NCBI GenBank assembly: GCA_947649225.1
Contig: CANSQX010000008.1
Coordinates: 1 to 41,713, forward strand
Reading direction: 5' to 3'
From: an uncultured Flavonifractor sp.
Lineage (GTDB): Bacteria; Bacillota; Clostridia; Oscillospirales; Oscillospiraceae
Length of the DNA stretch: 41,713 nt
Positions 15,552-24,369 of the stretch are shown here, piece after piece. Position 1 is the stretch's first letter. Every line of letters starts with the position of its first letter. A program made the translations under genes and the position numbers. A model generated the notes under the pieces. The model did no database searches and was not told the origin of the DNA. It worked only from the letters and a program-made list of their open reading frames with translations.

Positions 15552-16529
15552 CTATTCGGTTCTCTTTTTGGGGAGCTGCCGCCGGTATTGGCTGGGGGAA
15601 ATGCCTTCCAGGGCGGTAAACTGCCGGCTGAACGACCGTCCGCTTGAGAAGCCGGAGCTGGCCGCTATCTCATCAATGGTCCGGCCCGTCTGCGCCAGCA
15701 GTTCCTTTGCCCGGTCGATGCGCAGTGAGAGCAGGAGCTCGGAAAACCCCACCCCCAGGCACTCGTGCAGCAGCCGCTGGCACTGGCGGGGCGAGTAGTG
15801 AAGGGCCTGGGCCACCCCGGGCAGCGTCAGCCGGTCGCGGTAATGCCGGCGCAGGTAGGTTACAATTTTTACCGCGTTGAGCTGGGGGCCGGCCTTAAAA
15901 ATGTCCTCCAGAGGCGTGCCGCCGGCGCACCCTGTCAGCGCCTGCACCGCCCCCATCAGAAAGCTGGAAATGCCCCCCGCCACCTTGACGCACTCCCCCG
16001 GATACCGGGACTGCGCGGCGGCCAGGGCGTCCCACAGGCTCATTGCGCAGCACCGGGTGTCCCAGGCCGTCAAAAACCGTGCCTGCTCGATGCCCTCCAG
16101 CAACCCTCGAATCTCCGCCGCCACCTGATCCGGAATCCCGCCGTTCCCTTCTCGGAGCGCCACAGAGAAGGAGAGGTTATAGGCGTCCATCTCCCCGGCG
16201 GGCGCCAGCCGGTGGGGGACCTCCGTATTGACATAGCAGAGCATCCCCGCCGAAACCGGGATCGGCTCCTCGCCCGCTACACTGAGATATCCGGACCCGG
16301 AGGCAATATAACAGATCTCCTTCACGCTGTGGAAGTGTTCCAGGGTGAGAAACAGGTGATCCCGGACGGGAAAGAGCTGATAGACCGTCACCTCCGCCGA
16401 AAACCAGTCCAGCCTGGTTACAAACGTATATGAGCTCCCCTCTTCTGCGGGGACCGGTCCTCTCCGGCAGGGACCAGCGGTCTCCGGTTTTTGCACGGAC
16501 CTCGTCCCTCCTCCCACCGCGCAGGACAA
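15552..16529 (-). CDS. AraC-family transcriptional regulator
   Basis: 325 residues. The N-terminal part has an AraC cupin-like pattern (HFHSVKEICYIASGSGYLSV, then PVSAGMLCYVNTEVPHRL). The C-terminal ~100 residues hold the two HTH motifs: LTLPGVAQALHYSPRQCQRL and IDEIAASSGFSSGRSFSRQF, ending ISPSQYRRQ. The exact start is uncertain because the first ~25 residues are low in recognisable signal. It is divergent from the URO-D/ligase pair and likely controls it. The N-terminal domain presumably senses a small molecule. Confidence 0.85.
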   Translation of the reverse strand: MSCAVGGGTRSVQKPETAGPCRRGPVPAEEGSSYTFVTRLDWFSAEVTVYQLFPVRDHLFLTLEHFHSVKEICYIASGSGYLSVAGEEPIPVSAGMLCYVNTEVPHRLAPAGEMDAYNLSFSVALREGNGGIPDQVAAEIRGLLEGIEQARFLTAWDTRCCAMSLWDALAAAQSRYPGECVKVAGGISSFLMGAVQALTGCAGGTPLEDIFKAGPQLNAVKIVTYLRRHYRDRLTLPGVAQALHYSPRQCQRLLHECLGVGFSELLLSLRIDRAKELLAQTGRTIDEIAASSGFSSGRSFSRQFTALEGISPSQYRRQLPKKRTE

Positions 16530-16761
16530 ATTGCGACATTCTGCGGAACAAAGACAGCGCAGAACCTGGGCGCGGTAAACTGTGATTTATGCTATGGTAA
16601 AAGAGAGCTTGGAGCCCCAGACGGCAGGCGCTGGGACAGTTTATCATAATATGCTGCACGGCGTCCTGTCAAGCGGAATCCTGTGCCGGAATCCAATCCT
16701 CTCCCCCACAGCGCGCGGGCCTTTGCCTGTTCCAGACTCATCTCAAAGGAGCGAATTCATC

Positions 16762-17808
16762 ATGAGCAGTATCCGAAGAGAGAACATCCTGCGCGTCTAC
16801 CGCCACGAGACCCCCTATTTTATCCCCTCCATGGACGATGTGGAGACCTATTTTTTCGGGGGCGATCCCACTCCGGCCCACTTCGGTCCCTACCGGGACG
16901 AGTGGGGGGTACAATATCTCCTGCTGGAGGGCCAGCCCGGCCCCGTCCACGACGAGAGCGTGCCGCCTGTGATCGCCGACGTGACCCGGTGGCGCTCCCA
17001 GGCGGCGTTTCCCGACCTGGACCGGATCATAGATTGGAAGCGGGAGTCCGCCGCCGGCGCCAAGTGGGATGCGGAAAACAAGCTGTCCAATGTCATCCTG
17101 ATCAATACGCTTTGGGAGGGGTTTTACTCTCTCTGCGGACTCCAAAACGCCCTGTGCAATATCCTGGAGGAGCCGGAGGCCAGCTATGAGCTGCTGGACG
17201 CCCTCTGCGAACATGCTTTGCTGCGCATTCGCCGCATCGCAGAGGTCTACCACCCGGACAAAGTTCAGATGCACGACGACTACGGCATGGAGCGTACCCT
17301 GTTTTTCTCCGCAGATCTCTGGCGTACACTGATTAAGCCCCATCTGAAGCGCATTGTGGACGAGTGCCACCGCCTGGGAATGCTTTATGAGCACCACTCC
17401 TGCGGGTATGTCGCGCCGCTGATCGACGACTTCGTGGAGCTTGGCATTGATGCGTGGAACCCCGTCCAGAGCAGCAACAACCCCAGGCAGCTCTTCCAGA
17501 CCTACGCTGGAAGGCTCACATTCGTAGGGGGCTTTCACGACCGGCTTTTTATTGACGTAACGGCCAGTGAGGAGGAAAAGCTGGCCTCCATCCGGGATAC
17601 GGTAGCCCAGGGCGCCGCCTGCGGCACTTGGGTGCCGCGTCCTGCCAGCGGCATTACAGCGTATACGGCCCCCATTGCGCAGGCGGTATACGACCACAAC
17701 CGGCCCATTTACGAGCGCATGGGTCTGACAGGCCCCGGCTTTGAGCCCCCTGCCCTGGAAAACGGCTCTTCCTTCTATACGTTCCGCTCCAGCTTCCAGG
17801 CCGGATAA
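16762..17808 (+). CDS. Uroporphyrinogen decarboxylase-family protein (MtaA/methyltransferase-like)
   Basis: 348 residues from the ATG at 16762; AGGAG lies nine bases upstream, and the frame's earlier extension has no ribosome site. The TIM-barrel family signature appears as PDKVQMHDDYG, then LYEHHSCGYVAPL with the His212-x-Cys214 pair that binds zinc in corrinoid-dependent methyltransferases, then TFVGGFH. Haem synthesis is unlikely: no other hem gene is nearby, and the HxC motif belongs to the methyl-transfer branch. It may take methyl groups from methoxylated aromatics, but no corrinoid protein is encoded in the window. It forms a two-gene unit with the ligase 23 bases downstream. Confidence 0.75.
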   Translation: MSSIRRENILRVYRHETPYFIPSMDDVETYFFGGDPTPAHFGPYRDEWGVQYLLLEGQPGPVHDESVPPVIADVTRWRSQAAFPDLDRIIDWKRESAAGAKWDAENKLSNVILINTLWEGFYSLCGLQNALCNILEEPEASYELLDALCEHALLRIRRIAEVYHPDKVQMHDDYGMERTLFFSADLWRTLIKPHLKRIVDECHRLGMLYEHHSCGYVAPLIDDFVELGIDAWNPVQSSNNPRQLFQTYAGRLTFVGGFHDRLFIDVTASEEEKLASIRDTVAQGAACGTWVPRPASGITAYTAPIAQAVYDHNRPIYERMGLTGPGFEPPALENGSSFYTFRSSFQAG

Positions 17809-17831
17809 CGGCAGGTAAGGAGGGCACGCCC

Positions 17832-19397
17832 ATGCATTCGATTTACCATACCCTTCTCCAACAGGGCGCTGCCCGGTTCGGTGGAGACAAAACGCTCTAT
17901 TTTTATGAAAATCATCCCTACTCCTACGCGGAAGTCCTCGCACGCTGCGAGCGGCGGGCCGCCCAGCTCACTGATCTAGGCTTAACCAGCGGGGACACGG
18001 CAGTGCTGGCCCTGCCGGACTGCATTGAGCTGGCCGTCCTGTTCTACGCACTGATCAAGCTGGATGTGAAGCCGCTGTGCATCAGTGAGCTCAACCGGCG
18101 GGAAAGCATCCTGCACTATGCCCAATCCGCCCGGGCCGCCGTCCTCTTCCTGGACAGCGCAGACGAGGCGCTTTTGGCGTCCTTTTGCGCCAGCGATCCC
18201 GGCGTCCGGATCCTAACTGTACATACGGCAGGGGACTGCGATGCGGCTCCCGTCCCCTCCCTGGAGACCGGCTCCTCCTTTGCCCTGCCTCTGGCAGACC
18301 CCGGCACCGCCTATCTCACCGCCACTTCCGGCAGCAGTGGTCGGCCAAAGATCATCCCCAACCGCCATGACCGTGTCATGGACGGCCTGCTGCATTTTGC
18401 TGTGGGTACGCTGGGCATCCGATCGGATGATCTGCTCCTCTCCGCCTCTAAAATGTCCTACACCTACGGTTTGGCCAACAACATGCTTACCCCTGCTCTG
18501 ACCGGGGCGGCAGCCCTGCTGTTCCGCTCCCGCGCCAAGCCGCAGGCCCTCTGCGAGCAGAGCCAGAGCCATTCACCCACAGTCTTCTTTGCGGTTCCCG
18601 CCACCTTCCGCGCTATTTTGCAGGATGAAACCTGCAGCCGCATGTTCCGCAGCGAGAGACTTCGTCTGTGCCTCTCCTCTGGGGACGCCCTCCCCGGGGC
18701 CGTCGCCCGGGACTGGCAGGCACGCTTCGGGCTGACGCTTACAGACGCCACCGGGTGCAGCGAGGCAGGCTGCTCCTATCTTCTGAACCGAAACACCCTC
18801 CCCAGCAAAGTGGGCAGCGCGGGCCTCCCACTCCCGGGCTTCTCGATCAGGCTGGCAGAGGAGGACGGCACTCCGGCTCAGGGCCATACCGGCGTACTGT
18901 GGGTCAAGGGCAGCTGTACAGCCAGTTGCTATCTTCACGCTCCAGAGGCCACTGCACGGAAATTCCGGGATGGCTGGGTGGTGACCAACGATGTCTTTAA
19001 GGTGGACAGCGACGGCTATTACTGGTTTGAAGGCCGGAGCGACCATCTGTTCAAGCTCAACGGGCTGTGGGTCTCCGGCTTGGAGATCCGTGACGCGCTG
19101 CTCGAAAGCCCATTGGTCTCTGAGGCAGAGATCCTAAAAATCCATGTGGGCCAGCGGGACCGCATGACGGCCTTCGTCACCCTCAGCCGCCCATGCCCCG
19201 GCTATGAGGCGGTGCTTCAGGGATATCTCCGCCAGCGGCTCAGCAAATACAAATGCCCCTGGCGGATCTGTGCGGTGGAACAGATGCCCCGTACACTCAG
19301 CGGCAAGACGGATAAGCACATGCTGTGCGCCTGGTTCCGCAGTCAGATGGACAAAGAACAGGGAGATAGCCCCGGTCCATCAAGGCATAGACCTTGA
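17832..19397 (+). CDS. Acyl-CoA synthetase, benzoate-CoA-ligase-like (AMP-binding)
   Basis: 521 residues, the length of benzoate-CoA ligases. Adenylation motifs in order: ATSGSSGRPK (164-173), TDATGCSEAG (304-313), VTNDVFKVDSDGYY (384-397) with adenosine-binding Asp387, the GRSDHLFKLNGLWVSGLEI hinge (401-419), and RTLSGKTDK with catalytic Lys492. The GRxDxxxKxxGxWVS pattern is strongest in benzoate and other aryl-CoA ligases. It would activate an aromatic or cyclic acid to its CoA ester at the cost of ATP to AMP, supplying the reductase. AAGGAGG precedes the ATG. Confidence 0.82.
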   Translation: MHSIYHTLLQQGAARFGGDKTLYFYENHPYSYAEVLARCERRAAQLTDLGLTSGDTAVLALPDCIELAVLFYALIKLDVKPLCISELNRRESILHYAQSARAAVLFLDSADEALLASFCASDPGVRILTVHTAGDCDAAPVPSLETGSSFALPLADPGTAYLTATSGSSGRPKIIPNRHDRVMDGLLHFAVGTLGIRSDDLLLSASKMSYTYGLANNMLTPALTGAAALLFRSRAKPQALCEQSQSHSPTVFFAVPATFRAILQDETCSRMFRSERLRLCLSSGDALPGAVARDWQARFGLTLTDATGCSEAGCSYLLNRNTLPSKVGSAGLPLPGFSIRLAEEDGTPAQGHTGVLWVKGSCTASCYLHAPEATARKFRDGWVVTNDVFKVDSDGYYWFEGRSDHLFKLNGLWVSGLEIRDALLESPLVSEAEILKIHVGQRDRMTAFVTLSRPCPGYEAVLQGYLRQRLSKYKCPWRICAVEQMPRTLSGKTDKHMLCAWFRSQMDKEQGDSPGPSRHRP

Positions 19398-19413
19398 TAT
19401 ACTTGGTATATTT

Positions 19414-19553
19414 AGGCCTTGTTTGAAAATTGGTAGAATGCCGTACGGCGTGAAAAATTCTTGAAATACACCAAGTATTCCTGCGAATGTTTGCCTTGTC
19501 TGGCGAAAAAATCTCTCGCCGTTGGGTATTCCGCCAATTTTCAAGCCGGGCCT
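19414..19553. repeat. Long-hairpin repeat element, copy 2
   Basis: Outer arms at 19414-19433 and 19534-19553 pair at 16 of 20 positions. Inner arms around TACGGCG and CGCCGTTGGGTATTCC also pair. The centre GAAATACACCAAGTATTCCTGCGAATG is nearly the same as in copy 1 at 1410-1571. It lies between the ligase stop and the pheS leader, and as a hairpin could also act as a transcription barrier. Confidence 0.65.
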
Positions 19554-19614
19554 AGACAGAATGGTGCAATTCAAGGCTGATGGTTTCATTCCCACGCAAA
19601 TCGGCAGATAGCCC

Positions 19615-19643
19615 TTGCAATTTTTTCGACTGTGTGGTATATA
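19615..19643 (+). promoter_or_regulatory. pheST promoter
   Basis: TTGCAA (19615-19620), 17-base spacer, TATATA (19638-19643). It lies immediately upstream of the T-box leader. Confidence 0.55.
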
Positions 19644-19649
19644 TAGAGG

Positions 19650-19880
19650 TTGAAATGCAGAGAAGGGGAAAATAGCGTGTTTTCGTTTCTTCAGAGAGGG
19701 GCGGCCACCGGCTGAAAGCCGCCCTGGGACGTGTCGCTTGGTTCGCCCCGGAGCGGCCCTGGAGACAGGGACGGCCATCCGCCGTTACCGGATGCAAGCG
19801 CCCGCGCCCTGCGCGGGAATGCGGGTGGTACCGCGGAAGGCATGGCCTTTCGTCCCGGCAGCGGGACGGAGGGCCTTTTG
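19650..19880 (+). promoter_or_regulatory. T-box leader (phenylalanine type) with terminator
   Basis: The T-box sequence TGCGGGTGGTACCGCGG is present around 19820-19837. The terminator hairpin is GGCCTTTCGTCCC (19844-19856) with GGGACGGAGGGCC (19863-19875), then TTTT. A distal stem I element (CCGGCTGAAAGCC) and a likely specifier TTC at 19742-19744, just before the GGAGC turn, match a Phe codon and the pheS gene downstream. Uncharged tRNA-Phe would stabilise the antiterminator and switch on pheST. Confidence 0.88.
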
Positions 19881-19923
19881 TTATACCTGAACCTGGATTC
19901 CATGTAAAAAGGAGAAACCGAAG

Positions 19924-20949
19924 ATGAAGGAAACGCTGGAACAAATCCGACGCGAGGCCCTGGCCGCCCTGGAGGGCGCGGGCAGCGCCCAGGAGCTGGA
20001 GACCCTGCGGGTGCAGTACCTGGGCAAAAAGGGCGAGCTGACTGCCGTGCTCAAGCAGATGGGCAAGCTCTCCCCCGAGGAGCGGCCCGTGATGGGCCAG
20101 CTGGCCAACGAGGTGCGGGAGGCCCTGACCGCCTCCCTGGCCCGCCGCCAGCAGGAGCTGGAGGCCGCCGGCCTGGAGGCCCGCCTGGCCGCCGAGGCTG
20201 TGGATGTGACCATCCCCGGCCGCCGGCCCGCTCTGGGCCACAAGCACCCCATGTCCATCGCCCTGGATGAGCTCAAGGAGATCTTTATTGGAATGGGCTT
20301 CCAGATCGCCGAGGGACCCGAGGTGGAGCTGGCCGAGTACAACTTCACCAAGCTGAACACCGACGAGGGCCACCCCGCCCGGGAGTGGGGGGATACCTTC
20401 TACATGCGGGAGGACTCCTCCCTGCTGCTGCGCACCCAGACCTCTCCCATGCAGGTGCGCACCATGGAGCAGCAGCGCCCCCCCATCCGGGTGATCGCCC
20501 CTGGCCGGGTCTACCGCAAGGACGAGGTGGACGCCACCCATTCCCCCATGTTCCACCAGGTGGAGGGCCTGGTGGTGGACAGGGGGATCACCATGGCCGA
20601 CCTGAAGGGCACCCTCAACACCTTTGTAGAGGCCCTCTACGGCAAGGGCACCAAAACCCGCTTTCGCCCCCACCACTTCCCCTTCACCGAGCCCTCCTGC
20701 GAGGTGGACGTTCAGTGCCACGCCTGCGGCGGCGCGGGCTGCCGGGTTTGCAAGGGCGAGGGCTGGATCGAGCTCCTGGGGGCCGGGATGGTCCACCCCA
20801 AGGTGCTCCAGGGCGTGGGCATCGACACGGAGATCTACTCCGGCTTCGCCTTCGGCATCGGGGTGGAGCGCATGGCCATGCGCCGCTTCTCCATTACCGA
20901 CCTGCGGCTGATCTTCGAGAACGACATGCGCTTCCTCAGCCAATTTTAA
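19924..20949 (+). CDS. pheS: Phenylalanyl-tRNA synthetase alpha subunit
   Basis: 341 residues, full length. N-terminal coiled coil (residues 1-85) for tRNA binding, then class II catalytic core: motif 2 region LRTQTSPMQVRTME and RVYRKDEVDATHSPMFHQVEG, and motif 3 GFAFGIGVERMAM. It charges tRNA-Phe as an alpha2-beta2 enzyme with PheT. Controlled by the T-box leader upstream; AAGGAG lies before the ATG. Confidence 0.97.
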   Translation: MKETLEQIRREALAALEGAGSAQELETLRVQYLGKKGELTAVLKQMGKLSPEERPVMGQLANEVREALTASLARRQQELEAAGLEARLAAEAVDVTIPGRRPALGHKHPMSIALDELKEIFIGMGFQIAEGPEVELAEYNFTKLNTDEGHPAREWGDTFYMREDSSLLLRTQTSPMQVRTMEQQRPPIRVIAPGRVYRKDEVDATHSPMFHQVEGLVVDRGITMADLKGTLNTFVEALYGKGTKTRFRPHHFPFTEPSCEVDVQCHACGGAGCRVCKGEGWIELLGAGMVHPKVLQGVGIDTEIYSGFAFGIGVERMAMRRFSITDLRLIFENDMRFLSQF

Positions 20950-21006
20950 TTCTTTTTCTTGAAAGAAAAAGAATTAAAAAGAACTTTTATAAGGGGTTTA
21001 TGATAA

Positions 21007-23703
21007 ATGAAGCTATCGAGAAAGTGGCTGGCGGAGTTCGTGGACATCTCCGCCGGAGACAAGGAATTTTCGGACGCCATGACCCTCTCCGGCTCCAAGG
21101 TGGAGGGCGCCGAGGACCTGGGCGCGGAGATTCAGAACGTCGTGGTGGGCCGCATTGAGGCCATGGAGCGCCACCCGGACAGCGACCACATGTGGGTGTG
21201 CCAGCTGGACGTGGGCCGGGAGGCGCCGGTCCAGATCGTCACCGGGGCCTGGAACATCCACACGGGGGACCTGGTCCCCGTGGCCCTGCACAAGTCCATC
21301 CTCCCCGGCGGCAAGAAGATCGAAAAGGGCAAGCTGCGGGGGGTGCCCTCCAACGGGATGCTCTGCTCCCTGAAGGAGCTGGGCCTGGACGAGCGGGATT
21401 TCCCCTATGCCGTGATTGAGGCCGCCGCCCTGCTCCACGACTACCACCCCATCGACCCGGACAAGCCCTCCATCCCGGCGGACATCCAGCCGGGCCATAA
21501 GATCTTCGGGCCGGTGGTGGCCGCCGAGGTGCTGGAGTGTATGCCGCTGGCGGACGGCAGCTTCCACACCTGTATGGCGGTGAAGGACGCCACGGTATGT
21601 CCGGACATCCACTGCTCCAACGTCCATGTGGGCGATCTGGTGGCCTACAACACCAGGACGGACTCGGTCTGCACCCTGGCGGACCTCCACGCAGAGCAGA
21701 AGGAGTTCCCCCACTGCATCAGCGACGGCATCTTTGTCCTCCGGGAGGACTGCAAGCCGGGGGACGACATCCGTCCCGTCGTGGGTCTGGACGACCACGT
21801 GGTGGAGTTTGAGATCACCCCCAACCGGCCCGACTGCCTCAGCGTGATCGGCCTGGCCCGGGAGGCGGCGGCCACCTTCAACGTGCCCCTGCGGCTCCAT
21901 ACGCCGGTGGTGAAGGGCTCGGACGCCCCCCAGGGCCAGACCCTGAACGAGCTGCTGGAGGTGGAGACCCCCGACCCGGAGCTCTGCCCCCGCTACACCG
22001 CCCGGATGGTGCGCAATGTGAAGATCGGCCCCTCTCCCAAGTGGATGCGGGAGCGGCTGCGGGCCATGGGCGTGCGGCCCATCAACAACATTGTGGACAT
22101 CACCAACTACGTCATGCTGGAGTACGGCCAGCCCATGCACGCCTTCGACTACCGCTATGTGAAGGGCGGAAAAATCGTGGTCCGCCGGGCGAAGGAGGGC
22201 GAGGAGCTGACCACCCTGGACGGCGGCGTCCGGACGCTCACCCCCAACATGCTGGTCATCGCCGATGAGACCCGGGCGGTGGGCCTGGCGGGCGTGATGG
22301 GCGGACTGAACAGCGAGATTGTGGCCGACACCTCCCACGTGGTCTTTGAGTCCGCCAACTTTGACGGCACCACCATCCGCCGCACCGCCGCCGCCCTGGG
22401 GATGCGCACCGAGGCCAGCGCCAAGTACGAGAAGGGCCTGGACCCCCTGAACACCCTCCCGGCGGTGAACCGGGCCTGTGAGCTGGTGGAGCTGCTGGGG
22501 GCGGGCGAGGTCATCGACGGGGTGATCGACGTGCTCAACTACGTGCCCCAGCCCACGGTGCTCAAGCTGGAGCCCGAGAAGATCAACGGCCTGCTGGGCA
22601 CCGATATCCCCGAGGATGAGATGCGGGCCATGCTGGCGCGTCTGGACTTCACGCTGGAGGGGGATACCATCACCGTGCCCTCCTGGCGGGGCGACGTGGA
22701 GCACTACTCCGACCTGGCCGAGGAGGTGGCCCGGCTCCACGGGTACGACCAGATCCCCGTCACCCTCATGCGGGGGGAGACCACCCAGGGGGGCCTGACC
22801 GAAAAGCAGAAGGCCGAGCGCCGGGCCGGGGAGCTGTGCCGGAGCCTGGGCTTCAGCGAGATCATCACCTACTCCTTCACCTCCCCCTCCTGCTGGGACA
22901 AGATCCGGCTGGAGGAGGGGGACAGCCTGCGCCGCTGCGTGACCATCCTGAACCCCCTGGGGGAGGACACCAGCGTCATGCGTACCACCGCCCTTCCCTC
23001 CATGCTGGAGATCCTGGCCCGCAACTACAGCGCCCGGAACGCCGCCGTCCGGCTCTATGAGCTGGCCACCACCTACCACCCGGTGGAGGGACAGGACCTG
23101 GCCGACGAGCGGCAGATGCTCACCCTGGGCGCCTATGGGGGCGATCTGGACTTCTTCGCCTTCAAGGGCGACGTGGAGGCCCTGCTGGCGGGCATGAACG
23201 TGAAGAATGTGCAGTTCGAGCGGGCGGCCGAGGGGCGCACCTTCCACCCCGGCCGCTGTGCGGAGATCCGGGTCAACGGGACTCCGGTGGGTATTTTGGG
23301 CCAGATTCATCCCCTCACCGCCCAGAATTACGGCGTGGATGCCGCGCTCTACGCGGCCCAGCTGGAGTTCCAAGCTCTGCTTGACGCCCGCGCCCCGGAG
23401 GCCCGGTATGTCCCCCTGCCCCGGTTCCCCAGTATGCAGCGGGACATCGCTGTGGTCTGCGATCAGGCCGTGACCGTGGCCGCCCTGGAGGACTGTATCG
23501 CCCGGGGAGCCAGGGGCCTGCTGAAGGAGACCGCCCTGTTCGACATCTACACCGGCGCGCCCATCCCCGAGGGAAAGAAGAGCGTGGCGTTCTCCCTCAC
23601 CCTCCGGGCCGACGACCGTACCCTCACCGATGCCGAGGCCGACGAGGATGTGAAGGCGGTGCTGGCCCTGCTGGAGCGGGAGCTGGGGGCTGTGCTGCGG
23701 TAG
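21007..23703 (+). CDS. pheT: Phenylalanyl-tRNA synthetase beta subunit with a ~100-residue insertion
   Basis: 898 residues, about 100 longer than usual. It has the N-terminal EMAP/tRNA-binding domain (residues ~40-125, with VPSNGMLCSLKELGL), the B3/B4 editing region, B5 (~400-480), the catalytic-like core and the C-terminal anticodon-binding FDX-ACB domain (VPLPRFPSMQRDIAVV). The extra material is at about residues 130-238, between the tRNA-binding domain and the normally adjacent ISDGIFVLREDCKPGDD segment; its role is unknown. The gap to pheS (57 bases) holds a TTCTTTTTCTT/AAGAAAAAGAA hairpin. Ribosome site AAGGGG is modest. Confidence 0.95.
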   Translation: MKLSRKWLAEFVDISAGDKEFSDAMTLSGSKVEGAEDLGAEIQNVVVGRIEAMERHPDSDHMWVCQLDVGREAPVQIVTGAWNIHTGDLVPVALHKSILPGGKKIEKGKLRGVPSNGMLCSLKELGLDERDFPYAVIEAAALLHDYHPIDPDKPSIPADIQPGHKIFGPVVAAEVLECMPLADGSFHTCMAVKDATVCPDIHCSNVHVGDLVAYNTRTDSVCTLADLHAEQKEFPHCISDGIFVLREDCKPGDDIRPVVGLDDHVVEFEITPNRPDCLSVIGLAREAAATFNVPLRLHTPVVKGSDAPQGQTLNELLEVETPDPELCPRYTARMVRNVKIGPSPKWMRERLRAMGVRPINNIVDITNYVMLEYGQPMHAFDYRYVKGGKIVVRRAKEGEELTTLDGGVRTLTPNMLVIADETRAVGLAGVMGGLNSEIVADTSHVVFESANFDGTTIRRTAAALGMRTEASAKYEKGLDPLNTLPAVNRACELVELLGAGEVIDGVIDVLNYVPQPTVLKLEPEKINGLLGTDIPEDEMRAMLARLDFTLEGDTITVPSWRGDVEHYSDLAEEVARLHGYDQIPVTLMRGETTQGGLTEKQKAERRAGELCRSLGFSEIITYSFTSPSCWDKIRLEEGDSLRRCVTILNPLGEDTSVMRTTALPSMLEILARNYSARNAAVRLYELATTYHPVEGQDLADERQMLTLGAYGGDLDFFAFKGDVEALLAGMNVKNVQFERAAEGRTFHPGRCAEIRVNGTPVGILGQIHPLTAQNYGVDAALYAAQLEFQALLDARAPEARYVPLPRFPSMQRDIAVVCDQAVTVAALEDCIARGARGLLKETALFDIYTGAPIPEGKKSVAFSLTLRADDRTLTDAEADEDVKAVLALLERELGAVLR

Positions 23704-23763
23704 GTTTCCCAGGAAATGGGGAAAATGTGTTTCTTAAAACTTCGTGAATTTTCCCTCCGCCTC

Positions 23764-23792
23764 TTTACAGCGGAGAGAATTTCGGGTACAAT
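23764..23792 (+). promoter_or_regulatory. Promoter of the IreB-family gene
   Basis: TTTACA (23764-23769), 17-base spacer, TACAAT (23787-23792), about 40 bases before the start codon. Confidence 0.55.
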
Positions 23793-23831
23793 CTAAGATA
23801 GAATCCAAACTCGTGGGAGGTGTACCGGCAT

Positions 23832-24080
23832 ATGCAGATGGACTATACCCGCAAATTCCGAATTCAGGACGAGACGGGCGATCAGATTAAGGATATTTTA
23901 ACCTCCGTCTACAACTCACTCCAGGAGAAAGGGTATAACCCCATCAATCAGATTGTCGGGTATATCCTCTCGGAGGACCCCACCTATATCACCAACTACA
24001 ACAACGCCCGTTCCCTGATCCGCCGTCTGGACCGGGACGAGCTGCTCCAGGAGCTGGTGCGGCGGTATCTCATGGACTGA
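23832..24080 (+). CDS. IreB-family regulatory phosphoprotein (UPF0297)
   Basis: 82 residues from the ATG at 23832; a GTG at 23820 falls inside the GGGAGGTG ribosome site. The sequence [46 protein letters not shown] is nearly family consensus. In enterococci IreB is phosphorylated by the PASTA kinase IreK and affects cephalosporin resistance (family knowledge). In many Firmicutes it precedes a Holliday-junction resolvase gene; here it stands alone between pheT and the purine operon. Confidence 0.92.
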   Translation: MQMDYTRKFRIQDETGDQIKDILTSVYNSLQEKGYNPINQIVGYILSEDPTYITNYNNARSLIRRLDRDELLQELVRRYLMD

Positions 24081-24160
24081 TTTTTACGCGCAGTCCGACA
24101 AGATTTTGCACCGGTTCCGCCCGGCGGGTTGTGGAAGCATACAAAATTCCAGCAATGCCC

Positions 24161-24189
24161 TTGCAAACCCCTTTCAGAACCGATATAGT
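24161..24189 (+). promoter_or_regulatory. Purine operon promoter
   Basis: TTGCAA (24161-24166), 17-base spacer, TATAGT (24184-24189), about 20 bases before the structured leader. Confidence 0.55.
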
Positions 24190-24210
24190 TAGATTATCAG
24201 CTGCTTTGGA

Positions 24211-24296
24211 GCATGGGTCGGGGGGAACTGGAATGGATGCTTACCGCGTGGCATTGTCCGGGAACAGCTATGGCACCCATGCGCCCAAAATGCACA
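24211..24296 (+). ncRNA. Candidate ZTP (pfl) riboswitch upstream of purE
   Basis: GCATGGGT (24211-24218) pairs exactly with ACCCATGC (24275-24282) as an outer P1. Inside it are an AACTGG element and, after an inner stem, CCGGGAACA; these match in order the ACUGG and GGGGAxCA parts of the pfl/ZTP consensus. The conserved CCGCCUGGGC 3' subdomain is not clearly present, so this is tentative. ZTP riboswitches commonly precede purine and folate genes, which fits. The next structure is a terminator. Confidence 0.5.
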
Positions 24297-24306
24297 GATA
24301 ACAGAA

Positions 24307-24348
24307 CAGGCAGGTCATCCGCGCCCGGCGGATGGCCTGCCTGCTTTT
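24307..24348 (+). terminator. Leader terminator before purE
   Basis: CAGGCAGGTCATCCGC (24307-24322) pairs with GCGGATGGCCTGCCTG (24328-24343), then C and TTTT. Lying between a promoter-proximal structured RNA and the purE ribosome site AGGAGG, it is a transcription-attenuation switch. Confidence 0.8.
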
Positions 24349-24369
24349 GCCAGGAGGTTGGATTGCTCT

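Noticed and set aside
16762..17808. Haem-synthesis HemE
   Set aside because: The HxC zinc motif and lack of haem genes nearby point to the methyltransferase branch.
16738..17943. 401-codon minus-strand frame opposite the URO-D-family gene
   Set aside because: No start signal and no domain; the opposite strand has the HxC motif and a proper ribosome site.
20950..20980. Terminator between pheS and pheT
   Set aside because: The A/T-rich hairpin is weak and the two genes are an obligate pair; at most it reduces read-through.
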